DNA of 64,000 nt from Anabaena sp. FACHB-1237 (GCF_014696225.1 NZ_JACJPV010000023.1:1-64000); one strand, 5' to 3'; positions 35,750 to 46,505 are shown, numbered from the stretch's first letter. Program-made: numbers and translations. Notes: generated by a model from the letters alone, not told the origin.

Positions 35750-36439
35750 ATGACTGAACAAATACAAACAATATTTAACAAAATAGCCCCAGTTTATGAT
35801 GAACTAAACGACAAATTAAGTTTAGGACAACATCGTATTTGGAAACAAATGACTATTAAATGGACACAAGTACAACCCGGAAATATCGGTTTAGACTTAT
35901 GTTGTGGAAGTGGAGATCTAACTTTTTTATTAGCCAGAAAAATTACTAATAGTGGTCAAACTTACGGAGTAGATTTTTCCTGTAATTTGTTAGAAATGGC
36001 TAAAAAGCGTTGTAAAGATTACTATCCTCAACCCCAAATTAATTGGCTAGAAGCAGATGTTTTAAATTTACCCTTTGATAATAATTATTGTCATGTAGTC
36101 ACCATGGGTTATGGACTAAGAAACGTGCAAAATATTCCTCTGTGTTTACAAGAAATTTACCGCGTTCTCAAACCAGGAGGAAAAGCTGCTATATTAGACT
36201 TTCATCGGCCTAGTAATCAATATATTCGCAACATTCAACAATGGTATTTAGATAACTGTGTAGTTCCTTTAGCTACCCAAATGGGACTAAAAGAGGAATA
36301 TGCTTACATTAGTCCTAGTTTAGACCGATTTCCCAGAGGCAGTGAACAAAAGAAGATCGCCCAAGAAATTGGTTTTCAAGAAGTTACACATTATCCTCTA
36401 GCTAACGGTATGATGGGAGTATTAGTAGTTAGAAAGTAA
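35750..36439 (+). CDS. menG: Demethylphylloquinone (2-phytyl-1,4-naphthoquinone) methyltransferase MenG
   Basis: SAM-dependent last step of phylloquinone synthesis, the photosystem I A1 cofactor. The 229-aa enzyme belongs to the UbiE/MenG family: FNKIAPVYDELNDKLSLGQH at the N-terminus, the SAM loop LDLCCGSGDLTF, LEADVLNLPFD, then GYGLRNVQN and the characteristic RVLKPGGKAAILDF. All motifs are intact. The next gene (DUF445) starts 14 bp after the stop and is probably cotranscribed. Confidence 0.93.
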   Translation: MTEQIQTIFNKIAPVYDELNDKLSLGQHRIWKQMTIKWTQVQPGNIGLDLCCGSGDLTFLLARKITNSGQTYGVDFSCNLLEMAKKRCKDYYPQPQINWLEADVLNLPFDNNYCHVVTMGYGLRNVQNIPLCLQEIYRVLKPGGKAAILDFHRPSNQYIRNIQQWYLDNCVVPLATQMGLKEEYAYISPSLDRFPRGSEQKKIAQEIGFQEVTHYPLANGMMGVLVVRK

Positions 36440-36453
36440 TCTGAAATTGTCAA

Positions 36454-37689
36454 GTGGATTTATCTCATCTTTTACTCTACATATCACCACCGGTGCTTGG
36501 TGCTGTAATTGGCTATTATACCAACGATATAGCCATTAAAATGTTATTTCGTCCCTACCGGCCAATTTACATTTTTAAACGTCAATTACCCTTTACCCCA
36601 GGGTTAATTCCTAGTAACCAAGACAGACTAGGACAAAATATAGCTAATGCGATCATGAAATCGTTATTAACTCCGGAGGAATTGGAAAATTTAGCCAGAA
36701 AATTGTTAGAAACGGAAAGATTACAAAAAGGAATATTGTGGTTATTACAACTAGTTACAGAACAGTTGAAAAATAACACAAATCCCCGCACATCACAAAT
36801 AATTGCGGGGATTTTAAAAAACTTATTAGGGGAATCTTTGCCAAGGTTGTTAAAAGTTTTATCTAGACAGGAGAAGTTTTTAGAACCACAAATTAATCAA
36901 ATATTTGATAAGGTACTGTTAGAATTTAGGCTGACAGAAGAACAAGCTACAAGATTAGCAGATTGGTTATTAGAAGTAGTATTACCTCCGGAAGTATTGC
37001 GACAAATTATAGTAGATTTTTTGACAGATCGGACAATTCAAACCATAGATGAAAGTTTTAGAGAAAAAACTAGTGGTACTTATTGGGTAGTGGCTAATTT
37101 GTTTGGTTTAAAGAATACATTGACTAGATTGAGAACATTTTGCTTAGATGAAAAAGAAGTTAGTAATCAAAGATTAGCGGAGTTAATTAAAGATTTAAAA
37201 ATACGCGATCGCATTAAAGAGTTATTAGAAAAACTTTCTTTACAAAATTTACCAGTGGGTACAGTCAGACAACTGAGAAAAACCACTAGAGATAGTGTGA
37301 GACAATATTTACAAAATAGTGGCAGTGACTTTTTTAAAGACCTTACAGAATCAGCAGACTGGGAAAAAATAGCCACAGTTTTAATTAATCGTTTAATTAG
37401 TTCACCTGTGGTAAATACATCTTTAGAATTAGTTTCTCATGATTTTGCTTTAATTTTAGAAAAATATTTAGAAAAAGATTTAGAAATCATTGTTAAACAA
37501 ACCATACCCATATTATCCATAGATCAAGTAATAATCGAAAGAGTGAAAGCTACCCCTGCAGCAGAATTAGAAGCAGCTATAGAAGGAATTGTTAAAAATG
37601 AACTACAAGCGATCGTTTCCTTGGGAGGAATATTAGGTTTTATAGTGGGTTTATTTCAAACTGGGTTTATTTTCTTCACGCAAAATTAG
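36454..37689 (+). CDS. DUF445 family membrane protein
   Basis: A 411-aa protein starting with GTG. Its N-terminal membrane segment contains the hallmark [20 protein letters not shown], followed by [17 protein letters not shown], both strongly conserved in DUF445/YheB-type proteins. The long middle part is helical and amphipathic, and the C-terminus ends in a second hydrophobic helix ([19 protein letters not shown]). The role is unknown; the family is often linked to cell-envelope functions. A strong hairpin follows 11 bp after the stop. Confidence 0.88.
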   Translation: MDLSHLLLYISPPVLGAVIGYYTNDIAIKMLFRPYRPIYIFKRQLPFTPGLIPSNQDRLGQNIANAIMKSLLTPEELENLARKLLETERLQKGILWLLQLVTEQLKNNTNPRTSQIIAGILKNLLGESLPRLLKVLSRQEKFLEPQINQIFDKVLLEFRLTEEQATRLADWLLEVVLPPEVLRQIIVDFLTDRTIQTIDESFREKTSGTYWVVANLFGLKNTLTRLRTFCLDEKEVSNQRLAELIKDLKIRDRIKELLEKLSLQNLPVGTVRQLRKTTRDSVRQYLQNSGSDFFKDLTESADWEKIATVLINRLISSPVVNTSLELVSHDFALILEKYLEKDLEIIVKQTIPILSIDQVIIERVKATPAAELEAAIEGIVKNELQAIVSLGGILGFIVGLFQTGFIFFTQN

Positions 37690-37700
37690 TTAATAGTTAA

Positions 37701-37731
37701 GATCCCGGACTTCTTTAAGAAGTCCGGGATC
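37701..37731 (+). terminator. Perfect hairpin after the menG-DUF445 operon
   Basis: GATCCCGGACTTCTT and AAGAAGTCCGGGATC form a perfect 15-bp stem around one T. There is no U-run, so this is a terminator-like or mobile palindromic hairpin rather than a textbook intrinsic terminator. Its core matches the hairpin at 20215-20247. Confidence 0.6.
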
Positions 37732-37739
37732 TGGGATCT

Positions 37740-38215
37740 GAATTAATTAAATATCTGTAAATATCTGCAATTAGTCTAGCTTTTCTCAAGAAAAATTTTA
37801 ACACCGTTTCTTCACGGGAAATAATATCAACTGTACCTTCCATTCCTAATTGAATATGACAAAGATTTTTACCCTTACCTAAAGTTAAAGTTTCTGGTTT
37901 AATTGTCACTTCATAAAAAGCATTGGGGGCGATCGCCTAATTCCGCTTCAGCAACATTAATAATACCATTAAGTTTATCAGTTTGAGCTTTAATTTGAGT
38001 AAGCTAATGTGCAGCACTCACTGTATAATTAAAAAACCTGAAGTTACAGTAGCACAAGCATCTTGCTTGTATTAATTATTTAATAAAGCGGTAAAGGTAA
38101 ACTCGTTGTAAATAACGCCCAAAACCAGCAATTTTATCTGATTCCTGCTGATAAAAGCGACTTTCATCCGGTAGCAATTTTTTAAACCTTTACCATAAAC
38201 TATCTAACATAATTT
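37740..38215 (-). pseudogene. HlyD/membrane-fusion-type secretion gene remnant, interrupted by a MITE
   Basis: Minus-strand pieces IKAQTDKLNGIINVAEAELG and, after a frame change at about 37930, TIKPETLTLGKGKNLCHIQL then GMEGTVDIISREETVLKFFL match the C-terminal part of HlyD-like adaptor proteins. A MITE copy cuts the gene at 38000. The piece beyond it (LLPDESRFYQQESDKIAGF, then RYLQRVYLYRF) may be an earlier or unrelated segment. Frameshift, deletion and insertion make it non-functional. Confidence 0.65.
38000..38080 (+). repeat. MITE-like element, copy 6, right end lost
   Basis: Left end TA-AGCTAATGTGC and the central palindrome are intact, but the element stops at TTAATTATT and lacks the GCACAACAGCT end. 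Deletion after insertion is the simplest reading. Confidence 0.9.
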
Positions 38216-38328
38216 TAAAACCCAAAAAATTAGTGACCTCTTTTTGATTCTATCAAGAAAAGATCACTTTTATTTTCACCCTTACCTCCAACAATGAAAA
38301 TACCCTGCTTAAAAATGGGAACTTTAAT

Positions 38329-39789
38329 TTAGGCTACTTTAGGTTTTTGTAAATGCCAACTTGTGGATTGTTCATAAGCATGAGCTACTTGAAAAAGTTG
38401 CTCTTCTCCTAATACTTTACCAATGATTTGTAAACCAATTGGTAAACCTTTACTATCAAAACCACAGGGTAAACTTATTCCTGGTAAACCTGCAAGATTC
38501 ACAGGAATAGTCATTAAATCATTAAGGTACATACTCAAAGGATCTGTGGTTTTTTCTCCTGCGGTAAATGCCGTTGTGGGAGCAGTGGGACATACTAAAA
38601 CATCTACTTTTTCAAAAGCTTTTTCAAAGTCCTGTTTAATTAAAGTTCTGACTTTTTGAGCTTTTAAATAATAAGCATCATAATAGCCGGCGGATAAAGC
38701 ATAAGTACCAATCATAATCCGACGTTTTACTTCTGCACCAAATCCTTGAGAACGAGTGGTTTTATACATTGATATTAAATTACTTGCATCCTCTGATCTC
38801 AATCCATATTTCACGCCATCATAACGAGCTAAATTAGCTGATGCTTCCGAAGGTGCAATAATATAATAGGTAGGCAATCCATAACGGAAACTAGGACAAG
38901 AAATAGGATGTATTTCTGCTCCTAATTCTTGCAATTGATTGATCGCTTTTGTCACTGCTTCTTCTACTTCTGCATCTAAACCTTCTCCAAATGTTTCTGT
39001 AATTACTCCTATTCTTAATTTTCTCCGGGTTTGAAAATCCGGTTTTAAACTATCTGCATAATTGGGAATTGCTACTTTTAAACTGGTAGAATCTTGGGGA
39101 TCATGACCAGCGATCGCTTGTAGTAAAATAGCCGTATCTTCTACTGTTCTCCCAAAAGGTCCTATTTGATCCAAGGAAGACGCATAAGCAACTAAACCAT
39201 AACGAGATACTAAACCATAAGTGGGTTTCATTCCTACCACACCGCAAAAAGACGCGGGTTGACGAATTGAACCTCCCGTATCTGAACCCAGGGACACCAC
39301 ACATTCATCTGCAGCCACTGCTGCCGCTGAACCTCCAGAAGAACCTCCAGGAACGCGGGAAATGTCCCAAGGATTCGCGGTAACTTGGTAAGCAGAGTTT
39401 TCTGTGGAACTTCCCATCGCAAACTCATCTAAGTTAGTTTTACCTACCATTACCGCTCCAGCTTGAGCGAGTTTTTGCGTTACTGTGGACTCATAGGGCG
39501 GAATAAAGTTCTCTAAAATGCGAGAAGCGCAGGTAGTGGTAATACCTTTAGTACATAAATTATCTTTAATACCGATGGGAATACCTGCTAATAGGCCAAT
39601 TTCTTCCCCCGCAGCAATTTTTTGATCCACTGCTGCTGCTTGTGCCAATGCTTGTTCTTTAGTAATAGTTAAAAAACTTCGCAATTTAGGCTCTAATACT
39701 TCAATACGTTTTAAAGCATCCTGAGCAATTTCTACAGCCGAACTCTCTTTATTAATTAACTGTTCATGTAATTTGCGGATGGATGACAT
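38329..39789 (-). CDS. gatA: Asp-tRNA(Asn)/Glu-tRNA(Gln) amidotransferase subunit A
   Basis: Amidase subunit of GatCAB, which converts Glu-tRNA(Gln) to Gln-tRNA(Gln); it releases ammonia from Gln. At 486 aa it is full length. The amidase signature is intact: the catalytic Lys in [14 protein letters not shown], and the cis-Ser and nucleophile Ser in [15 protein letters not shown] then [15 protein letters not shown]. The C-terminal [18 protein letters not shown] is typical. GatB and GatC are not in the window. It is a single gene in minus orientation, with asnS upstream on the same strand. Confidence 0.95.
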   Translation of the reverse strand: MSSIRKLHEQLINKESSAVEIAQDALKRIEVLEPKLRSFLTITKEQALAQAAAVDQKIAAGEEIGLLAGIPIGIKDNLCTKGITTTCASRILENFIPPYESTVTQKLAQAGAVMVGKTNLDEFAMGSSTENSAYQVTANPWDISRVPGGSSGGSAAAVAADECVVSLGSDTGGSIRQPASFCGVVGMKPTYGLVSRYGLVAYASSLDQIGPFGRTVEDTAILLQAIAGHDPQDSTSLKVAIPNYADSLKPDFQTRRKLRIGVITETFGEGLDAEVEEAVTKAINQLQELGAEIHPISCPSFRYGLPTYYIIAPSEASANLARYDGVKYGLRSEDASNLISMYKTTRSQGFGAEVKRRIMIGTYALSAGYYDAYYLKAQKVRTLIKQDFEKAFEKVDVLVCPTAPTTAFTAGEKTTDPLSMYLNDLMTIPVNLAGLPGISLPCGFDSKGLPIGLQIIGKVLGEEQLFQVAHAYEQSTSWHLQKPKVA

Positions 39790-39863
39790 AATTGCTCTCT
39801 TTACAATTCAAATCTCTGATTTTAGCATTAAAGGGGAAATGGGTGACAGGGATGAAAAATGAG

Positions 39864-39966
39864 TAAGCTGATGTGTACACTGTATAAATAACCAAAAAAC
39901 CTGAAATTACAGTAGCGCAAGCATCTTGCTTGCATTCATTATCCAAATTAAGAGCATAACAGCTTA
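39864..39966 (+). repeat. MITE-like element, copy 7, diverged
   Basis: TA-AGCTGATGTG...GCATAACAGCT-TA with the central palindrome GCAAGCATCTTGCTTGC. About 20 differences from the main form, plus a short deletion near the left end, indicate an older insertion. A possible family 2 relic follows (about 39972-40035). Confidence 0.85.
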
Positions 39967-40110
39967 GTAATTACAGCAGTTTACACTCGTTATCAGGTAC
40001 AAGATTAACAGGCAGGATGCCTGTTCCACCTGAGTTTTGCCTGGGTAGAAGCAATTTCTACAATTTCTAATCGCCCTTTTCAAACATCCTGTAAAGTTGT
40101 TCAGAAACTG

Positions 40111-40170
40111 CCATTATTGACCATTATTGACCATTATTGACCATTATTGACCATTATTGACCATTATTTA
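40111..40170. repeat. 10-bp tandem repeat, six units, overlapping the asnS stop
   Basis: CCATTATTGA repeated five times plus CCATTATTTA; the last unit contains the complement of the asnS TAA stop. On the asnS transcript the repeat begins exactly at the stop codon. Confidence 0.95.
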
Positions 40171-41559
40171 AAATTCAGCATTTTCCGGAGTGCGGGGGAA
40201 GGGAATTACATCCCTAATATTGCCCATTCCTGTCATAAATTGTACCAATCTTTCAAAGCCTAAACCGAACCCAGCGTGGGGAACAGTTCCATAACGACGT
40301 AAATCTAAATACCACCATAAATCCTCGGTTTTCATGCCTTGATTTAAAACTCGTTTTTCTAAAATATCAAGTCTTTCTTCCCGTTGTGAACCGCCAATAA
40401 TTTCGCCTATTTTTGGTGCAAGAATATCCATAGCGCGAACAGTTTTTTCATCATCATTCAACCGCATATAAAACGCCTTAATTTTTGCAGGATAATCTGT
40501 AACAATTACAGGTTTTTTAAACAATTGTTCAGCTAAATAACGTTCATGTTCTGATTGTAAATCAGCCCCCCAACTAACAGGATAATCAAATTTAACATCA
40601 GCTTTTTCTATGAGTTTAATTGCTTCGGTATAAGTCAATCTGGCAAATTCATTATGAATAATATTATTAGCAGTTTCTAAAACTGTATTATCAATTCTTT
40701 GCTGGAAAAATTCCATATCTTCTGCACAATTTTCCATGACATATTTAAAAACATATTTGAGAAACTCTTCAGCCAAATTCATATCACCTTCTAAATCACA
40801 AAAAGCCATTTCTGGTTCCACCATCCAAAATTCAGCTAAATGACGAGAAGTATTAGAATTTTCAGCGCGAAATGTCGGACCAAAGGTATAAACATTAGTA
40901 AAAGCAGTGGCCATAATTTCCGCTTCTAATTGTCCACTGACTGTTAAATAAGCAGGCTTATTAAAAAAGTCCTGACTATAATCAATTTGTTGATCTTTTG
41001 TGCGAGGAACATTCTTTAAATCTAGGCTAGTAACAGCAAATAATTCACCAGCACCTTCACAGTCACTAGCAGTAATAATGGGAGTATGTACCCATAAAAA
41101 TCCTCGTTCTTGAAAGAATTGATGAATAGCAGTAGCGCAAGCATTTCTGACACGAAATACTGCACCAAAGGAGTTAGTTCTAGGGCGTAAATGGGCGATA
41201 CTTCTCAGAAATTCAAAGGAATGACGTTTCTTTTGTAAAGGATAAATTTCCGGATCAGCATCACCATATAATTTCACAGTATCAGCTTTTAATTCTATTC
41301 TTTGTCCTTTACCTTGGGAAGCAACTACAACACCTTTGATTTCTACAGAAGCACCTGTATTAATCTGTTTTAAAATTGTTTCGTAATCGGGTATATCTTG
41401 ATTAATAACTATTTGTAAGTTACTTAAACATGAACCATCATTAAGTTCTAAAAAAGCAAAACCTTTTAATTCGCGTTTTGTTCTGACCCACCCTTGTACT
41501 AATAAGGATTCGTCAGGTTGACCAGTTTTTAATATTTCTACAATACGACGATTTAACAT
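40168..41559 (-). CDS. asnS: Asparaginyl-tRNA synthetase
   Basis: Class II synthetase charging tRNA-Asn. From the ATG at 41559 it is 463 aa, the usual cyanobacterial length; a TTG nine bases upstream is the alternative. The OB-fold anticodon domain has [19 protein letters not shown]. The class II core has [20 protein letters not shown] (motif 2) and [16 protein letters not shown] (motif 3), with [11 protein letters not shown] as in AsnRS rather than AspRS. Its stop codon lies in a decamer tandem repeat. Confidence 0.95.
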   Translation of the reverse strand: MLNRRIVEILKTGQPDESLLVQGWVRTKRELKGFAFLELNDGSCLSNLQIVINQDIPDYETILKQINTGASVEIKGVVVASQGKGQRIELKADTVKLYGDADPEIYPLQKKRHSFEFLRSIAHLRPRTNSFGAVFRVRNACATAIHQFFQERGFLWVHTPIITASDCEGAGELFAVTSLDLKNVPRTKDQQIDYSQDFFNKPAYLTVSGQLEAEIMATAFTNVYTFGPTFRAENSNTSRHLAEFWMVEPEMAFCDLEGDMNLAEEFLKYVFKYVMENCAEDMEFFQQRIDNTVLETANNIIHNEFARLTYTEAIKLIEKADVKFDYPVSWGADLQSEHERYLAEQLFKKPVIVTDYPAKIKAFYMRLNDDEKTVRAMDILAPKIGEIIGGSQREERLDILEKRVLNQGMKTEDLWWYLDLRRYGTVPHAGFGLGFERLVQFMTGMGNIRDVIPFPRTPENAEF

Positions 41560-41635
41560 TGTTAACAATTTGTATTTTCTAAAAGTGTATATTTGGGGTG
41601 CAGGAGTGGAAGTTCTTTATTCTGACTCCTGACTC

Positions 41636-41989
41636 CTACCCTACCCAAGACTTTAATAACCATCCCATAATAACGCCTAAGCCCCCAAAACGAACAGCTT
41701 GCCAAAATGGTTTTTTTATGCTGTTCCACGATATTAACTGACTTTCTAAGTTAATTTCTATAGCTTCTAACTGCTCTTTGATGCGTGTTATATCAGCTTT
41801 TATTTCTGGAGTCTGTTCTCTATTTTGTTGTAAATTTTGTAATTCTTGTTGCCATTGTGCCTTTTGTTCTTTATCTGCTTGCACCTGGCCCAATCTTTGT
41901 TTAAGATGTTGTAAATCGGCTTCTAGTTCCTCTAGTTCCTGGGCAATCAGTAGGTTATCTGGTTCTTGGCGCTGTTCTCGATGATTCAT
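41636..41989 (-). CDS. Coiled-coil protein with C-terminal membrane anchor, function unknown
   Basis: A 117-aa protein. Residues about 15-85 are strongly heptad-like and Gln/Glu/Leu-rich (ELEELEADLQHLKQRLGQVQ), and a single hydrophobic helix near the end (FGGLGVIMGWLLKSWVG) would anchor it by its tail. I do not recognise a named family. It lies 77 bp upstream of asnS on the same strand and starts about 40 bp from the divergent gene at 42031. The composition is sound, so it is probably a real gene. Confidence 0.65.
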   Translation of the reverse strand: MNHREQRQEPDNLLIAQELEELEADLQHLKQRLGQVQADKEQKAQWQQELQNLQQNREQTPEIKADITRIKEQLEAIEINLESQLISWNSIKKPFWQAVRFGGLGVIMGWLLKSWVG

Positions 41990-42030
41990 TTAGTTGCTAG
42001 ATTAAGATAGTTATAGAAATTTTAATGATT

Positions 42031-42318
42031 ATGTCTCAACCCGATCAACTCCATGATATTTCTACTTTAGAATTAGCCCAAGTTTTAATGACTAGGTTAG
42101 GTATTTCCCCTGATGACTGGCATCGCCTCAAATCTAACCGCAATGCCCGCGCTAGTGAGCTTGTAGCGGCCGCTTTGGTATTTTTGGTCAAAAATGAACC
42201 TCAAGAGGCACAAGCTAGGTTAGAGCAAGCTGTAGGCTGGTTAAATAAGTCAATTTCTGCACCTCCTTGTCCCACTCATGCACATCACAAGGAATTAAAA
42301 ACTCATTCTTTTAACTGA
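42031..42318 (+). CDS. Small conserved cyanobacterial-type protein, function unknown
   Basis: A 95-aa helical soluble protein (start at ATG 42031, MSQPDQLHD; an ATG six bases earlier is equally usable). Segments such as LELAQVLMTRLGISPDDWHRL and RNARASELVAAALVFLVKN suggest a compact helical domain followed by a His-rich tail (THAHHKELKTHS). No function can be assigned. It is convergent with the anti-sigma-like gene and ends 10 bp from it. Confidence 0.65.
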   Translation: MSQPDQLHDISTLELAQVLMTRLGISPDDWHRLKSNRNARASELVAAALVFLVKNEPQEAQARLEQAVGWLNKSISAPPCPTHAHHKELKTHSFN

Positions 42319-42328
42319 AAGCTGATAG

Positions 42329-42781
42329 CTATGGCCAAGATAAAGATAATAAAGGCCTAGTTTCCAATTGTTTACATAATCTTAGTTCCGTTCCTTTATT
42401 ATTCCACTCTACTTCATCAAATATCTGATGAAGTAGAGACATTCCTCTTCCACTTTCTGCTTCTTCAGATGGTAAATACTCGATGGGATCTATATTTCTA
42501 TCAAAGGAAGGTGTAAAGCCTCTCCCTTGGTCTGATATAATCCACCAATATTGATTATCTATTAAAGAAAAACGCACCATTACTAATTTACCAGGATCAA
42601 GTTTATTACCGTGTTTTGCGGCATTTACTAATGCTTCCTGTAGCCCTAGTCTCAGTTCTCCCTGTAATTTGGCGGGAATGTCTGTGAGTAGTAGGTCTAA
42701 TATTGGACACAAGTATAGAGTTGAGGCAAAACTAATCGTACCCCAATAATGTTTCACTGGACGGAGAGAAATGGTAATCAC
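42329..42781 (-). CDS. Anti-sigma-factor-type serine kinase (RsbW-like HATPase)
   Basis: A 150-aa stand-alone GHKL ATPase of the RsbW/SpoIIAB kind, starting with GTG. The N-box is LQEALVNAAKHGN, the G1 box is IISDQGRGFTP, and a later SGRGMSLLHQIFDEVEW is the G2 box. Such proteins bind ATP and either sequester a sigma factor or phosphorylate an anti-anti-sigma protein. No STAS partner or sigma gene is next to it. The target is unknown. Confidence 0.87.
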   Translation of the reverse strand: MITISLRPVKHYWGTISFASTLYLCPILDLLLTDIPAKLQGELRLGLQEALVNAAKHGNKLDPGKLVMVRFSLIDNQYWWIISDQGRGFTPSFDRNIDPIEYLPSEEAESGRGMSLLHQIFDEVEWNNKGTELRLCKQLETRPLLSLSWP

Positions 42782-43184
42782 AAGAGAAACCCCATAGCTT
42801 TTAGTTAGTTAGACATCAGTTTGCTTTTGTAGGCACTCTGAATCAAAGTATTAATGCCATTTGTTGTGGTCAAACTTAGGTCTGCAAAACTAAATTTTTT
42901 AAGTGGGAAATCATAATTATTTGTTAACGATGAACTATTTTAGAAGTCAAGAAAACAAGGAGTCAGCAGGGGTTTAATATTGCTCCCTACTATCTTTAAT
43001 TAAATACGAATTTGTGATTTACACAACTTTTATTCACCATTTTTTAAGGATATTTACTGCGGCAACTTGGCAGAAATATACTCTGTTTGTGTGTTCATTC
43101 TAATCTAATTCTACCACTCTGACTAGAGGTTTGATTGTAAATTTGTATTTTCTCATTTTAGCTTTTGTTAAGAATTAATGACTT
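42782..43184. other. Intergenic region, no gene seen
   Basis: About 400 bp between the anti-sigma-like gene and rlmD. AT-rich. No ORF, repeat or RNA could be supported. Confidence 0.5.
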
Positions 43185-44582
43185 TTATGTATTGCTGGCT
43201 GTTGTGCTGATATTTGCTGATAGTTGGAGAAATGCTGCTGCTTCTACGTGGGGGGTTTGGGGGAAAAAGTCCGCTGGTTGTACTCTTGTGAGATGATATA
43301 CTCCTTCTCCACACAATATTTTTAGGTCACGGGCAAGGGTAGACATCTTACAACTAATATATACTATGCGTTTGGGTTTGATGTTCAGTAAAGTTTTGAT
43401 AACATTTATTTCACATCCTTTTCTGGGAGGATCAAGTAGGACAATATCTGGTATAATCCCTAAACTCGATATCATTTTTTCTACCGCTCCTGTGCGAAAT
43501 GTGACGTTGTTAATTCCGTTCTTTTCCGCGTTAATTATGGCTTGTTCCACTGCTGTATGTTGTATTTCTAAACCGATCGCTTGTTTGACTTGTTTGGCTA
43601 GAGGTAGGGTTAATGTACCTATACCACAGTAAGCATCTAGGAGAATTTCATCTGGTTGTGGATTAATTTCTTTTTGTATTTCTTGCAGTAGTGCTTCGGC
43701 TGTTTCTGTGTAAACTTGAAAAAATGTGTCTGGACGAATTTCAAATTCTAAGTTGGCAAAGTTTTCTTTGATATAGGGTTTACCCGCAATACTACGAGTC
43801 TCTTTGCCAAATATGCTGTTGGTGCGATCGCTGTTAAGATTTAAGGAAACTCCCACTAATTGCCCATATTTATCCATCCATTCCTGGGCTTGGGTGATGA
43901 TTTCTGGTAGTTGCCAATCAGTAACGACTAATGTTAATAATATTTCTCCTGTGCGTCTACCTATACGTAGTCCTAAATGGCGAATTTTCCCTTTGTGGCT
44001 TGTTTCATCGTATATTGACCAACCGCGTTTTTGAATGTCTTTTTTAATTTCCGCTAAAAATTGATTTAATTGTTGATCCTGTACAGGACATTGATTAAGA
44101 TTCACTAGTTTATGACTGCCTTTGTGATAATATCCCGCTTGAACTTGTCCAGTAGAAGATATTCTTAAAGGATAGGTGACTTTATTGCGATATCCCAAAG
44201 ATGCTAGAGGTATGAGTATGGGATCTACTCGTGGATTGTTAAAACCGCCAATTCTTTCTAATGCTTGAATAACTTGATTATGTTTAGCTGTGAGTTGATA
44301 TTGATAGTTGATATGTTGCCAATGACAACCTCCACATTTATCAGCAACTATACAACTGGGGCGGATGCGATAGGGTGAAGATGTTAATATTTGCTTAATT
44401 TCACCATAAGCATATTTAGGCTTGACGTGGAGCAGTTTGACAAGTAAGCGATCGCCAACTACGGCATCAGGAACAAAAACCACACGCTGATCAAAGCGTC
44501 CCACACCATCGCCAGTATCGCTTAAATCAGATATTTGAAGTTCTAGGACTTCACCTTGTCGCCATGTTATTGTATTAGTCAT
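43185..44582 (-). CDS. rlmD: 23S rRNA (uracil-C5) methyltransferase, RlmD/RumA type
   Basis: Makes 5-methyluridine in 23S rRNA. The 465-aa protein has an N-terminal TRAM domain (EVLELQISDLSDTGDGVGRF). The [4Fe-4S] cysteines are C77, C83 and C86 (CIVADKCGGCHWQH), with a fourth near LNQCPVQ. The SAM loop is LLDAYCGIGTLTLPLA, and the nucleophile Cys with flanking motif is VYISCKMSTLARDL; DPPRKGCE is also intact. RumA family members differ in target uridine (1939 or 747), so the exact site is inferred. Confidence 0.9.
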   Translation of the reverse strand: MTNTITWRQGEVLELQISDLSDTGDGVGRFDQRVVFVPDAVVGDRLLVKLLHVKPKYAYGEIKQILTSSPYRIRPSCIVADKCGGCHWQHINYQYQLTAKHNQVIQALERIGGFNNPRVDPILIPLASLGYRNKVTYPLRISSTGQVQAGYYHKGSHKLVNLNQCPVQDQQLNQFLAEIKKDIQKRGWSIYDETSHKGKIRHLGLRIGRRTGEILLTLVVTDWQLPEIITQAQEWMDKYGQLVGVSLNLNSDRTNSIFGKETRSIAGKPYIKENFANLEFEIRPDTFFQVYTETAEALLQEIQKEINPQPDEILLDAYCGIGTLTLPLAKQVKQAIGLEIQHTAVEQAIINAEKNGINNVTFRTGAVEKMISSLGIIPDIVLLDPPRKGCEINVIKTLLNIKPKRIVYISCKMSTLARDLKILCGEGVYHLTRVQPADFFPQTPHVEAAAFLQLSANISTTASNT

Positions 44583-44868
44583 AATTTATAGTAAGTGTGG
44601 AGTTGGGAGTTGGGAGTCGGGAGAAAATTTTCCTGAATGCTGATAGCTAAGGTAAATTTTCGTTAAGTTTTTTATCATCAAAAATTACAAAAGGAATAGG
44701 GAAAAAGTGAGATGTAAAATAGGGTATAAGTCTTATGGTATCTGAGTTTGACCATGATGAGAAATAGCAAATATTCAAAACTTGAGATATCTAATCTTCT
44801 CACACTCTTCACTTGTGTACCTCTAAGTCGCTAAACTAGCAAATATCATTTTCCCTGATTACGTAATC

Positions 44869-45354
44869 ATGACTGTAATTAGCCAAGTTATTCTCCAAGC
44901 TGACGACGAACTGCGTTACCCTAGCAGTGGCGAACTCAAAAGCATCAAGGAATTTTTGCAAACAGGCGAACAGCGTACCCGCATCGCTGCAACCCTGTCA
45001 GAAAACGAAAAGAAAATTGTCACAGAGGCCACCAAAAAACTTTGGCAAAAACGCCCTGACTTTATTTCTCCCGGTGGTAACGCCTACGGAGAAAAACAAC
45101 GGTCTTTGTGTATCCGTGATTTTGGCTGGTACTTACGTTTAATCACTTATGGTATTTTAGCCGGTGACAAGGAGCCAATCGAAAAAATTGGTTTGATTGG
45201 TGTGCGTGAAATGTACAATTCTTTGGGTGTTCCTGTTCCTGGTATGGTTGAGGCGATTATATCTCTCAAACAAGCATCTTTAGACTTGTTAAATTCTGAT
45301 GATGCACTCCAAGCAGAGCCTTACTTTGACTATATTATTCAAGCAATGTCTTAA
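44869..45354 (+). CDS. apcD: Allophycocyanin alpha-B subunit
   Basis: Phycobilisome core pigment protein; ApcD is a terminal emitter involved in passing energy to photosystem I or II. The 161-aa length and the wording ([56 protein letters not shown]) identify the alpha-B form rather than ApcA. C81 binds the phycocyanobilin. It is a single gene with about 285 bp of upstream DNA and is not linked to the apcABC operon here. Repeats of families 3 and the MITE follow it. Confidence 0.95.
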   Translation: MTVISQVILQADDELRYPSSGELKSIKEFLQTGEQRTRIAATLSENEKKIVTEATKKLWQKRPDFISPGGNAYGEKQRSLCIRDFGWYLRLITYGILAGDKEPIEKIGLIGVREMYNSLGVPVPGMVEAIISLKQASLDLLNSDDALQAEPYFDYIIQAMS

Positions 45355-45384
45355 GTTATTTTAACTTAATGATATAAGTTTCAA

Positions 45385-45441
45385 GGTGCGTCAGATTCTA
45401 TAAATTCTCCAAATAAGCAGATTTTCGATATCTGACGCACC
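45385..45441. repeat. Palindromic repeat family 3, single copy after apcD
   Basis: GGTGCGTCAGA at the left and TCTGACGCACC at the right, 11-bp perfect inverted ends. It lies 30 bp after the apcD stop and eight bases before a MITE copy. Confidence 0.92.
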
Positions 45442-45448
45442 CTACCAC

Positions 45449-45552
45449 TAAGCTAATGTGCAGCACTCACTGTATAATTAAAAAACCTAAAGTTACAGTA
45501 GCACAAGCATCTTGCTTGTATTAATTATTCAAGTTAAAAGCACAACAGCTTA
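45449..45552 (+). repeat. TA-flanked MITE-like element, copy 8
   Basis: AGCTAATGTGC...GCACAACAGCT with TA on both sides, directly beside a family 3 palindrome. Confidence 0.9.
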
Positions 45553-46142
45553 ACTCAACAATAACATCTTTTGTTTTGCCTGTAATTATCCCTACCGTTA
45601 GTAATGACAAATTTTTACTAACTGTGGGGATAAAAATTTTTCTTAAAACTTATCTATTGTACCTTGCACTTAGCTCCATAAATCAAACAAATAACCATAT
45701 TACCATATTATTGATATCTAACTATTAACTACCCAAAGCTGACTACTGACTGCTAATAAATAAACTTTTGACCAAAAATGAAAAGCTAACAAACTTTGAG
45801 AGTCTGTTAGCGATTAGTGTGTTCCCTATTAATAACTCGGCTAGAGTTCAATATCATTATCTTAACGTTATAGATTCTAAGAAATGATCTAGATCATCAT
45901 ATTAATGTGATTTTGATCACTTCCTTATGCCAACTGAATGAATAATTAATTAAAAACTATCTACGTTAATTATAATAACTCATTTATGACAGAATATGCG
46001 ATCGCTATTAGCAATTATTATTAATCAATCTTGAAAGAATATCAACAAAGTTCAAAATATAACTACTTATCTATTTATCTAAGAATATCTATCTCTGATA
46101 TAAATAAAATAATTATTACCTATCCCCTATTACCTGATAATT
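45553..46142. other. AT-rich intergenic region
   Basis: About 590 bp without a gene. One imperfect hairpin, GCTAACA/TGTTAGC at about 45787-45813, is visible. No other signal could be supported. Confidence 0.4.
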
Positions 46143-46505
46143 CTATTCTACTTTCTTTTTCGTAGGACGCTTACGTTCTGATTTCTTCTTAAAACCTACT
46201 GCTTGCGCTGAATCACTATCTGAACCAAATTGACCTTTAACCGCTTCTTTCATAGCTAAAACAGCGTTATGAAACTCCCATTCTGCTTGTTTAGCTGCAT
46301 CCGCTGCGGCTTTGAATAATGCTTGTTTTTTTGTCTCTTCTTGTTGTTTTATTATCATTTCTGTATATGCTTTTTGTAACGCTTCCGGTGTAGCTTCTAC
46401 GCGACCAGTGGTATAGTTAGGAACAGCTTTGAGTCCGTTGTAGGAGTCTATATCTTGCTGAAGGTTACTAGGAGTAATGCGACGAGTAGTATTTGGTGTT
46501 GGCAT
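46143..46505 (-). CDS. Hypothetical helical protein with basic tail
   Basis: A 120-aa protein starting MPTPNTTRRITPSNLQQDID. The central part is an Ala/Lys/Gln-rich helix (KQALFKAAADAAKQAEWEFH), and the tail is strongly basic (KKKSERKRPTKKKVE), which may bind nucleic acid or acidic partners. I cannot name a family. It is monocistronic, with long non-coding DNA on both sides. The clean start and composition argue for a real gene. Confidence 0.6.
   Translation of the reverse strand: MPTPNTTRRITPSNLQQDIDSYNGLKAVPNYTTGRVEATPEALQKAYTEMIIKQQEETKKQALFKAAADAAKQAEWEFHNAVLAMKEAVKGQFGSDSDSAQAVGFKKKSERKRPTKKKVE

Noticed and set aside
38423-38659. 78-codon ORF opposite gatA
   Set aside because: Shadow of gatA; no independent start or likeness.
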